The notes below the pieces were generated by a model. The model searched no databases. It saw only the letters and a list, made by a program, of their open reading frames with translations, and was not told where the DNA came from. A stretch of 20,782 nucleotides of DNA. Origin: Prevotella sp. UBA1378 (lineage in GTDB: Bacteria; Bacteroidota; Bacteroidia; Bacteroidales; Bacteroidaceae). The translations under genes were made by a program, and so were the position numbers. This document shows, in pieces, positions 15,403-20,782 of this stretch (its first letter is position 1; each line of letters starts with the position of its first letter). The stretch covers positions 23,028-43,809 of the forward strand of contig DBRC01000025.1 in the NCBI GenBank assembly GCA_002305505.1, read 5' to 3'.

Positions 15403-16341
15403 ATGGAACACGTGAAATGCCTCATTATCGGCAGTGGCCCTGCCGGATATACAGCGGCTATCTATGCGGCACGCGCCAACCTGCAGCCTGTGGAATACTG
15501 CGGGTTGCAGCCCGGAGGCCAGCTGACCCAAACCACGACCGTAGAGAACTTCCCCGGCTACCCGAAAGGCGTCGACGGCAACCAGATGATGATGGACCTC
15601 CGCGAACAGGCCGAAAACTACGGGGCCGACATACGCGACGGCGAGATTGTGAAAGTGGACCTTTCGCATGCTCCTTACAAGGCTACCGCCGGAGACGGAA
15701 CCGAACTTGAGGCCGATACGATAATCATCGCCACCGGCGCATCAGCCAAATATTTAGGCTTAGACGATGAGCGCAAATACAACGGCTTAGGCGTATCTGC
15801 CTGTGCCACCTGCGACGGCTTCTTCTATCGTAAAAAGACCGTGGCCGTCGTTGGCGGCGGTGACACGGCCTGCGAAGAGGCCATCTATCTCTCGGCACTT
15901 GCCAAAAAGGTGTATATGATTGTACGCAAGCCTTTCTTACGCGCATCAAAGGTGATGCAGGAACGCATCATGTCGACTGACAACATCGAAGTGCTCTTCG
16001 AACACAACACATTGGGGCTATATGGCGAAAACGGTGTAGAGGGCGCACACCTCGTTAAGCGCATGGGCGAGGCCGACGAGGAAAAAGTAGATATAGCCAT
16101 CGACGGTTTTTTCCTCGCCATCGGCCATCAGCCCAATACCGGAATCTTCAAAGAGTGGCTCGAAACCGACGAAGTGGGCTATCTCAAGAAGATTGACGGT
16201 ACACCGAAGACCAAGCTACCCGGTGTATTTGTTGCCGGCGACTGTGCCGACCCTGTTTACCGCCAAGCCATAACGGCGGCCGGCACCGGCTGCCAGGCAG
16301 CCATCGAGGCCGAGCGCTACATCAGCGAGCACCGGCTATAA
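15403..16341 (+). CDS. trxB: Thioredoxin reductase (NADPH)
   Basis: 312 residues, normal for the low-molecular-weight bacterial enzyme. FAD-binding GSGPAG at 10-15, redox-active CATC at 134-137 followed by DGFFYR, NADPH-binding GGGDTACEEA at 151-160, and the C-terminal FAD motif 'AGDCADPVYRQAITAAGTGCQAA'. It transfers electrons from NADPH through FAD to thioredoxin in the cytoplasm. Being co-transcribed with the peroxidase, it probably regenerates the peroxidase's reductant. A strong bidirectional terminator follows at 16355-16401. Confidence 0.97.
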   Translation: MEHVKCLIIGSGPAGYTAAIYAARANLQPVEYCGLQPGGQLTQTTTVENFPGYPKGVDGNQMMMDLREQAENYGADIRDGEIVKVDLSHAPYKATAGDGTELEADTIIIATGASAKYLGLDDERKYNGLGVSACATCDGFFYRKKTVAVVGGGDTACEEAIYLSALAKKVYMIVRKPFLRASKVMQERIMSTDNIEVLFEHNTLGLYGENGVEGAHLVKRMGEADEEKVDIAIDGFFLAIGHQPNTGIFKEWLETDEVGYLKKIDGTPKTKLPGVFVAGDCADPVYRQAITAAGTGCQAAIEAERYISEHRL

Positions 16342-16354
16342 CGGCATAACCTGC

Positions 16355-16401
16355 AAAACGGGCCCCGGAAGCTTTCTTGTCAGACTTCCGGGGCTCGTTT
16401 T
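16355..16401. terminator. Bidirectional intrinsic terminator between trxB and the HAD phosphatase gene
   Basis: AAAACG-G-GCCCCGGAAG (16355-16371) pairs with CTTCCGGGGC-T-CGTTTT (16385-16401): a 17-pair stem including one G-T wobble. It has A4 on the left and T4 on the right, so it can work in both directions between the convergent genes. It begins 13 bases after the trxB stop. Confidence 0.85.
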
Positions 16402-16457
16402 CATTACCGGGCATCCTTAGCCCAGCATATACGCCCAGCCCGGGATAAGCAATTAAG

Positions 16458-16476
16458 TTCCGCAGTAAAGGCGGAA
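16458..16476 (-). terminator. Small hairpin downstream of the HAD phosphatase gene
   Basis: TTCCGC (16458-16463) and GCGGAA (16471-16476) form a 6-bp stem with a 7-base loop, 25 bases past the phosphatase stop on the minus strand. No T-run follows, so terminator function is doubtful; the stronger hairpin at 16355-16401 probably ends this transcript. Confidence 0.25.
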
Positions 16477-16500
16477 GGGATAGCAGCCCTAAAGGAAAGC

Positions 16501-17136
16501 TTAGGGCAGCATATCCAGCAACTCGCCGAAATCGCCTATCAACACATCTGCCGATGCCAATTCCGCACGCGAGCCATTGCCGTAGGTAACGCCGCACGTC
16601 CTTACCCCCGCACCGGCACCCATATCGACATCGTAGCTGGTATCCCCCACCACGATAGCATCAGCAGCATCGGTACCCGTAGCTTCCAATATCCGCAATA
16701 CCATATCAGGGGCAGGCTTTGCGTTCTCAACATCCGTTGCTGCAACCACCATCGAGATATAGGGCTGTAAATCCATTTCCTCCAAGAAGCCGGTCAGCGT
16801 ATCGCGCCCCCGGCTACTGGCAATCGCCAGCACATACCCCCGGCGGTGCAGCTCGCAGATGGTTTCTTTCACATGTGGGAAAAGGGGCACAGCCCCCGGC
16901 ACGTTGTTTTGTAAGAACAGCCTGGTGTAAGTATCCACACAACGGGTACCCATCTCCTCCGGCATCGGGATAAGCTCCGCAAACGTATTGCGCAAAGGCA
17001 AGCCAATCATCGCTGCACACTGGGCATCCGTCCGGGCCGGCAACCCCAACTGCCGGATGGTTTGCTGCATGGTTCTTACAATCAGGTGCCGGGTATCGGC
17101 CAGCGTGCCGTCAAAATCTAAAATTACTGTCTTCAT
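16501..17136 (-). CDS. HAD-family hydrolase, phosphoglycolate-phosphatase-like
   Basis: 211 residues. HAD motif I 'ILDFDGTLADT' (nucleophile Asp7, acid Asp9), motif II 'LAIASSRGRDT' (Ser107/108), motif III Lys140 in 'NAKPAPDMVL', and motif IV 'VVGDTSYDVDMG' (Asp165, Asp169). A helical C1 cap between motifs I and II gives it the Gph/PGMB layout. Likely substrates are small phosphate esters such as 2-phosphoglycolate or pyrophosphate; sequence alone cannot decide. A hairpin plus T7 ends 27 bases upstream of its ATG, so its expression may depend on read-through of that terminator, or it may be started from an unseen promoter within the last bases. Confidence 0.9.
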   Translation of the reverse strand: MKTVILDFDGTLADTRHLIVRTMQQTIRQLGLPARTDAQCAAMIGLPLRNTFAELIPMPEEMGTRCVDTYTRLFLQNNVPGAVPLFPHVKETICELHRRGYVLAIASSRGRDTLTGFLEEMDLQPYISMVVAATDVENAKPAPDMVLRILEATGTDAADAIVVGDTSYDVDMGAGAGVRTCGVTYGNGSRAELASADVLIGDFGELLDMLP

Positions 17137-17162
17137 ATTCTGTCACTATCATGTTTATTATC

Positions 17163-17194
17163 AAAAAAAGCCTCGCTATCACAGCGAAGCTTTT
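17163..17194 (-). terminator. Intrinsic terminator with T7 run, upstream of the HAD phosphatase gene
   Basis: On the minus strand AAAAGCTTCGCT (17194-17183), loop GTGAT, then AGCGAGGCTTTT (17177-17166), with one mismatch in 12 pairs, running into seven T's (17169-17163). This is a textbook terminator lying before, not after, the phosphatase coding region. Confidence 0.8.
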
Positions 17195-17330
17195 CGTCTC
17201 AATACTTTAAAAAAACTAAATTAATCAACCTAAACCTTAACCATTAAAAAAAATTCTATCTTTTTATCTATTCAAGACATCCGGAAGAATCCCTGCGACT
17301 ATACCGCAGTTATCTTCTTTTTGTAAAAAT
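17163..17330 (-). ncRNA. Candidate structured small RNA, or attenuator leader of the HAD phosphatase gene
   Basis: On the minus strand a stretch of about 170 bases begins just after a promoter (17335-17364) and ends in a hairpin plus T7 (17163-17194). Near its 5' end GAAGA (complement of 17313-17317) pairs with TCTTC (complement of 17284-17288), enclosing an inner hairpin CTGCG-GTATAGT-CGCAG (17293-17309). The middle is AT-rich and contains no usable reading frame. Promoter-to-terminator organisation and length recall the Bacteroidales-1 RNA family, known to be bounded in this way, but I cannot confirm membership without a covariance search. The alternative is a cis-acting leader, because the phosphatase ATG lies only 27 bases beyond the terminator. 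Confidence 0.6.
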
Positions 17331-17334
17331 ATTG

Positions 17335-17364
17335 CAAACGTACAAATGAAAGATTTGCTTCAAA
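17335..17364 (-). promoter_or_regulatory. Promoter of the candidate small RNA
   Basis: On the minus strand TTTG (17364-17361), 18 bases, then TACGTTTG (17342-17335), matching TAnnTTTG. Start would be near 17330. A second -7 box TATCTTTG lies upstream at 17396-17389 without a good -33 element and could give a longer transcript. Confidence 0.55.
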
Positions 17365-17388
17365 TTGCCGAACGCAGTTTATTTTGTG

Positions 17389-17396
17389 CAAAGATA
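17389..17396 (-). promoter_or_regulatory. Alternative upstream -7 box for the small RNA or leader
   Basis: The minus strand reads TATCTTTG at 17396-17389, a full match to the -7 consensus. No TTG is found at 19-20 bases upstream. If used, transcription would start near 17384 and add about 55 bases to the 5' end. Confidence 0.4.
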
Positions 17397-17446
17397 CATT
17401 ATTTTCCGAATTTTTATACTTGCTTTTCCATTAATTTGCATCGGTT

Positions 17447-17466
17447 TAATTGTTTTTTAACAATTA
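17447..17466 (-). terminator. Weak terminator-like palindrome over the symporter stop codon
   Basis: TAATTGTT (17447-17454) and AACAATTA (17459-17466) are perfect 8-bp arms around TTTT; outer CGG/CCG pairing (17442-17444, 17469-17471) could extend it. The TAA stop at 17466-17464 is inside the arm. It is AT-rich, so termination strength is uncertain. Confidence 0.35.
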
Positions 17467-18927
17467 TTCCGATAAACATCCGCTTAAAGGGGCTCTCAAG
17501 CCGTTTCTTCCCTTTTTCCCACGGAATATCCACAACCCGATGAACGTGAGCAAGCCGTTCAGCATCAATAGTTCGTAACCAAACTTATAACCGCCCAACT
17601 GCACCGCAACAGTATCGGCAACATAACACAGCACGGGCGACGCCAAGGCAACATACGGCACATAACGGTCGGCAACGGCTTCTCTCGTCAGCAGCCCGAA
17701 AGAGAAAAGCCCCAGCAGCGGCCCGTAGGTGTAAGACACCAGCGTGTATATGACATCAATGGCACTCGACGTAACAACGTACTTAAACAACAATACCAGC
17801 ACGGCAAAGCCTACGCTCATCAGCAGGTGTACCCGCTTGCGCAGCCGCTCATCGCCGGGCTGATTGCGGATGTCCACGCAATAGCTCGTGGTCATCGACG
17901 TCAACGCCGAGTCGGCACTGCTGAACGAGGCCGCAACGATACCGATTGTAAACAACACCACGACCGCAGGCCCCAGTTGCCCCGTAGCCGCAAACATCGG
18001 CAGCAGCTGGTCGCCGTTCGCGGGCAATGCCACGCCCTGCTTCTGCGCCAGCATCGACAGCAATACCCCCAGCGACAGGAACAGCAGGTTAGCCGGAAGA
18101 AAGGCGCAACCGTAAGTACACATATCCTTTTGGGCATCGCGCAGCGTCTTACACGTCAGGTTCTTCTGCATTTTATCCTGGTCGAGCCCCGTCATCACAA
18201 CGACAACGAAGACACCGCTAAGGAACTGCTTCCAGAAATTCTGGCGCGACACCCAATCGTCGAAAACAAACACCCGGCTCATCCCGCTGCCGGCAACCGC
18301 CGTGACCGCCTCGCCGAGGGTCATGCCCAGGGCCCCAGCCACATGCAGGATAATCAGGAACAAGGCAGCAAAGAGGCAGAGTGTCTGCAGCGAGTCGGTC
18401 CACACCAACGTCTTGATGCCGCCGCGGCAGGTATACAGCCACATCAGCGCCACCATGCCCGTAACGGTAACAAAAAACGGGATATGCAACGGTTGGAAAA
18501 CGCTGTCGTGCAAAATACCGCACACCACATAAAAGGCCACGGCCGCACCGGCCATCTTCGAAAGCAGGAAGAAGCCTGCGCCGGTTTTATACGACCGCGG
18601 CCCCAGGCGTTGCCCTAAGTAACTGTAAATGGACGTCAGGTTCAGACGGTAATACAACGGCAGCAACAGGAACGCCACAGCAAGATAGCCGAAGATGAAG
18701 CCGATGCACATCTGCAGATACGTCATGCCGATAGCCGGAGCCATGCCCGGCACCGAGATAAACGTTACACCCGATATTGACGCGCCCACCATGCCGAACG
18801 CCACCATATACCAAGGCGAACAGCGGTCGGCCCGGTAGAAAGTGGCATTGGTTGCCTTCCGGCCGGTGATTCTGCTCACGGCAAAGAGCAGGCAGAAATA
18901 AGCCAAAACAGTAATGACAATCATCAT
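17464..18927 (-). CDS. Sodium:solute symporter (SSS family)
   Basis: About 487 residues from ATG 18927 (MMIVITVLAYFCLLFAVSRITG); the second ATG at 18924 is equally possible. The frame is open 25 codons further, but family members begin at this first transmembrane helix. About 13 hydrophobic helices. 'SPWYMVAFGMVGASISGVTFISVPGMA' is the conserved TM1-TM2 region, and 'ASFSSADSALTSMTTSYCVDI' is the SSS sodium-site helix (TM8), with its Ser and Thr ligands. It should import an organic solute with sodium across the inner membrane; Bacteroidetes members of this subgroup are often near sialic acid or sugar genes, but here nothing indicates the substrate. A -7 box lies only 9 bases upstream of the first ATG, implying an extremely short leader. 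It is divergent from trpB. Confidence 0.9.
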   Translation of the reverse strand: MMIVITVLAYFCLLFAVSRITGRKATNATFYRADRCSPWYMVAFGMVGASISGVTFISVPGMAPAIGMTYLQMCIGFIFGYLAVAFLLLPLYYRLNLTSIYSYLGQRLGPRSYKTGAGFFLLSKMAGAAVAFYVVCGILHDSVFQPLHIPFFVTVTGMVALMWLYTCRGGIKTLVWTDSLQTLCLFAALFLIILHVAGALGMTLGEAVTAVAGSGMSRVFVFDDWVSRQNFWKQFLSGVFVVVVMTGLDQDKMQKNLTCKTLRDAQKDMCTYGCAFLPANLLFLSLGVLLSMLAQKQGVALPANGDQLLPMFAATGQLGPAVVVLFTIGIVAASFSSADSALTSMTTSYCVDIRNQPGDERLRKRVHLLMSVGFAVLVLLFKYVVTSSAIDVIYTLVSYTYGPLLGLFSFGLLTREAVADRYVPYVALASPVLCYVADTVAVQLGGYKFGYELLMLNGLLTFIGLWIFRGKKGRNGLRAPLSGCLSE

Positions 18928-18935
18928 AATGGGTG

Positions 18936-18943
18936 CAAAGATA
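18936..18943 (-). promoter_or_regulatory. -7 box of the symporter gene
   Basis: The minus strand reads TATCTTTG at 18943-18936, matching TAnnTTTG. Its last base is 9 bases before ATG 18927, so the transcript would begin about 4-7 bases before the start codon. No good TTG at the -33 position. Confidence 0.45.
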
Positions 18944-18993
18944 ATTATTTTTAACCGCAGAAACCACGGAAGCAGCATATTTTTAATCAAAAT

Positions 18994-19014
18994 AATCCGC
19001 AAATCCTGCGGATT
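18994..19014. promoter_or_regulatory. Inverted repeat in the symporter-trpB divergent region
   Basis: AATCCGCA (18994-19001) and TGCGGATT (19007-19014) are perfect 8-bp reverse complements around AATCC. The repeat covers the region where the -33 element of the trpB promoter would be, and it lies about 50 bases upstream of the symporter -7 box. It could be a binding site for a regulator of one or both genes. Confidence 0.4.
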
Positions 19015-19029
19015 TTGGGGTTTTATGAT

Positions 19030-19037
19030 TACCTTTG
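19030..19037 (+). promoter_or_regulatory. -7 box of trpB
   Basis: TACCTTTG followed by CATC, a full match to TAnnTTTG, 47 bases upstream of ATG 19085. No TTG occurs at 19-20 bases upstream, where the inverted repeat at 18994-19014 lies instead. Confidence 0.6.
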
Positions 19038-19084
19038 CATCATTGTATGATTTTGTAAATCACCCGACAACAACTAAAAAAGCA

Positions 19085-20449
19085 ATGGCAAGACAAAAGA
19101 AATTCATCTTACAGGAACACGAACTTCCTACACAATGGTACAATATCCAGGCCGACATGGCGAACAAACCGCTGCCGCCGCTGAATCCGGCAACCAAGCA
19201 ACCCATGACGGCAGAAGACCTGTCGCACGTATTCTCTGCCGAATGCAGCCGCCAGGAACTCGACATGGAACATGCCTGGATCGACATCCCCGGCGAGGTG
19301 CTCGATAAGTACAAGTATTACCGCTCTACCCCGCTCGTACGCGCCTATGCACTCGAGGAGGCGCTCGACACACCTGCACATATCTATTTCAAGAACGAAA
19401 GCACCAACCCGCTCGGCTCCCATAAAATCAACTCTGCCATCGCCCAGTGCTACTACTGCAAGCAGGAAGGCACCACCAACGTAACCACCGAAACCGGTGC
19501 AGGCCAGTGGGGAGCCGCCCTATCGTATGCCGCCAAGATATTCGGGCTCGAGGCTGCCGTATACCAAGTTAAGATTTCCATGCAGCAGAAACCTTACCGC
19601 AGCCTGATAATGCGCACGTTCGGGGCTGCCGTCACGGGCTCTCCCTCAATGTCTACCCGAGCAGGCAAAGATATTCTCACCAGAGACCCGATGCATCTTG
19701 GGTCGCTGGGCACCGCCATATCCGAGGCTGTAGAGCTGGCCACCACCACGCCTAATTGCAAATATACGCTGGGGTCGGTGCTGAGCCACGTCACGCTGCA
19801 CCAAACCATCATCGGACTGGAAGCCGAGAAACAGATGGAGATGGCGGGCGAGTATCCCGACAAGGTAATAGCCTGCTTCGGCGGCGGTTCCAATTTCGGC
19901 GGAATCGCTTTCCCATTCATGCGCCATAACATATTGGACGGAAAGGAGACGGAGTTTATAGCCGCCGAGCCTAACAGCTGTCCGAAACTGACGCGCGGCG
20001 TGTTCCAATACGACTTCGGCGACGAGGCCGGCTACACGCCGCTGCTGCCGATGTTCACCCTGGGACACAACTTCAAGCCCTCTAACATCCATGCCGGCGG
20101 GCTGCGTTACCACGGTGCAGGCACCATCGTTTCGCAGCTCATCAAAGACAAGATGATGCATGGCGTGGATATTCCACAGCTCGAGTCGTTCGAAGCCGGA
20201 ATGCTCTTCGCCCGCACTGAAGGCATCATACCGGCGCCGGAGAGCTGCCACGCCATTGCCGCTACCATCCGCGAAGCTAAGCTCTGCAAGGAGGCCGGCG
20301 AGAAGAAGGTGCTGCTGTTCAACCTCTCGGGGCATGGGCTCATCGACATGACGGCCTACGACCAGTATATCAACGGCGACTTGCAAAACTATAGCGTGAG
20401 CGACAACGAGATACGCAAAAACGTAGCCGAACTGGAACAGATTATCTGA
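19085..20449 (+). CDS. trpB: Tryptophan synthase beta chain, TrpB2 type
   Basis: 454 residues from ATG 19085. PLP-binding Lys114 in NPLGSHKINSA, catalytic region 'ETGAGQWG' (136-143), and phosphate-binding 'CFGGGSNFGG' (266-270). The longer N-terminus (MARQKKFILQEHELPTQWYNIQADM) and 'TRAGKDILTRDPMHLGSLGTAISEAVE' mark the TrpB2 subfamily rather than the TrpA-partnered TrpB1 (about 390-400 residues). TrpB2 joins indole, or in some relatives phosphoserine, to give tryptophan or related products, often without TrpA. No other trp genes are in the window, which fits a stand-alone, indole-salvage role. The divergent symporter shares its promoter region. Its stop is followed within 4 bases by a 7-base tandem repeat. 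Confidence 0.95.
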   Translation: MARQKKFILQEHELPTQWYNIQADMANKPLPPLNPATKQPMTAEDLSHVFSAECSRQELDMEHAWIDIPGEVLDKYKYYRSTPLVRAYALEEALDTPAHIYFKNESTNPLGSHKINSAIAQCYYCKQEGTTNVTTETGAGQWGAALSYAAKIFGLEAAVYQVKISMQQKPYRSLIMRTFGAAVTGSPSMSTRAGKDILTRDPMHLGSLGTAISEAVELATTTPNCKYTLGSVLSHVTLHQTIIGLEAEKQMEMAGEYPDKVIACFGGGSNFGGIAFPFMRHNILDGKETEFIAAEPNSCPKLTRGVFQYDFGDEAGYTPLLPMFTLGHNFKPSNIHAGGLRYHGAGTIVSQLIKDKMMHGVDIPQLESFEAGMLFARTEGIIPAPESCHAIAATIREAKLCKEAGEKKVLLFNLSGHGLIDMTAYDQYINGDLQNYSVSDNEIRKNVAELEQII

Positions 20450-20453
20450 TTTT

Positions 20454-20502
20454 GGATTAAGGATTAAGGATTAAGGATTAAGGATTAGGGATTAGGGATT
20501 GA
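20454..20502 (+). repeat. Seven-unit tandem repeat of a 7-base motif (GGATTAA/GGATTAG)
   Basis: Four units of GGATTAA (20454-20481), two of GGATTAG (20482-20495) and one GGATTGA (20496-20502), starting 4 bases after the trpB stop. Degenerate further copies (GGATTAGGGAT, GGATTACGG) follow at 20513-20536. Repeat-number change by slippage is expected here, but no gene or promoter is obviously affected. Confidence 0.95.
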
Positions 20503-20637
20503 TAGTATTTTTGGATTAGGGATATTTTGGATTACGGTCCCCCCCTGCCAAAGGAACTTGAAAACGGTTTTAGATGTACTTGACATACGCCAGTCCGATG
20601 AAATAAGAAATCGCCGTTAATTCAACAGATGATACCC
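20503..20637. other. Intergenic sequence without recognised feature
   Basis: Contains the degenerate GGATTA remnants and a C7 run (20539-20545), then unremarkable sequence. The only reading frames are very short (for example a 10-codon frame at 20574-20606), and none has support. Confidence 0.5.
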
Positions 20638-20674
20638 TTTTGCGCTGCTGCGGCTATGCCGTTGCAGCGCAAAA
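20638..20674. terminator. Long two-stage hairpin, probable bidirectional terminator
   Basis: TTTTGCGCTGC (20638-20648) pairs perfectly with GCAGCGCAAAA (20664-20674); inside, CGGC-TAT-GCCG (20651-20661) forms a second stem across a TG/TT internal loop. T-runs are available on both strands. It lies 189 bases past the trpB stop and may end trpB transcription or that of a gene beyond the window. Confidence 0.5.
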
Positions 20675-20686
20675 ATTTTACCGCCA

Positions 20687-20754
20687 TTTTGATTTTTGGC
20701 CATTTTTCTGAGATTTTTGGCCAAAAATCTCAGAAAAATGGCCAAAAATCAAAA
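20687..20754. repeat. Perfect 68-bp palindrome, dispersed repeat
   Basis: Left arm 20687-20720 and right arm 20721-20754 are exact reverse complements with no spacer. Each arm contains the unit GATTTTTGGCC or its complement; two direct copies (20691-20701 and 20712-20722) are 21 bases apart and mirrored in the right arm. The last 16 bases recur at window positions 1-16. No open frame or transposase is linked. It could be a REP-like element, a protein-binding site or a bidirectional terminator. Confidence 0.9.
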
Positions 20755-20782
20755 CCGTTAGTTGCCCGTTGTCCGCCAACGG

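Noticed and set aside
20454..20536. Repeats after trpB as a possible CRISPR array
   Set aside because: Units are 7 bases and directly abutting, without spacers, and there are no cas genes.
20574..20606. A 10-codon frame (MYLTYASPMK) after trpB
   Set aside because: Too short to support without ribosome-profiling or conservation data, and it has no visible promoter.
1..20782. The window as a mobile element bounded by the palindromic repeat at both ends
   Set aside because: The content is housekeeping and ordinary exported-protein genes with no transposase, integrase or target duplication. The repeat is more likely a dispersed intergenic element.

Overview
The window looks like chromosomal DNA from a gut-type Bacteroidales species (Bacteroides/Phocaeicola or a close relative). 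Supporting this are two large TonB-dependent outer-membrane receptors, several lipoproteins and Sec-secreted proteins, and promoters of the Bacteroidetes type (-7 box TAnnTTTG with a TTG/TTTG element about 18-20 bases upstream) in front of most transcription units. Ordinary Shine-Dalgarno sequences are mostly lacking. No IS element, phage gene, CRISPR array or tRNA was recognised.

Layout. 1-4163 (minus): a PstS-like phosphate-binding protein with an unusual C-terminal domain, and a TonB-dependent receptor with a Cys pair in its plug. 4271-5519: a histidine phosphatase (minus) and an HdeD/DUF308 membrane protein (plus) leave a shared divergent promoter region. 5545-7819 (minus): a tight operon of secreted endonuclease/exonuclease/phosphatase-fold protein, uracil-DNA-glycosylase-like protein and uridine kinase. 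7968-13330 (plus): an atypical TonB-dependent receptor and two lipoproteins carrying OB-fold-type domains. 13453-14737 (plus): ribosomal protein L31 type B and a DNA/RNA non-specific endonuclease lipoprotein. 14830-16341 (plus): glutathione peroxidase and thioredoxin reductase. 16501-17136 (minus): a HAD phosphatase, preceded by a structured, terminator-ended stretch at 17163-17330 that is either a small RNA or an attenuator leader. 17464-18927 (minus): a sodium:solute symporter. 19085-20449 (plus): a stand-alone TrpB2-type tryptophan synthase beta chain. 20450-20782: no gene, but a 7-base tandem repeat, a long hairpin and a perfect 68-bp palindrome, whose last 16 bases also form the first 16 bases of the window.

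How the genes may work together. The clearest functional block is 5545-14737. Two exported nucleases of unrelated folds, a non-SusC-type TonB-dependent receptor, two OB-fold lipoproteins, a DNA glycosylase and a uridine salvage kinase lie together. This suggests a system for degrading and taking up extracellular nucleic acid; it is an inference from gene content, not a demonstrated pathway. The gpx-trxB pair forms a small thiol-peroxide defence operon. Two promoters (rpmE2 and gpx) have inverted repeats lying over their -7 boxes and are good candidates for repressor control.
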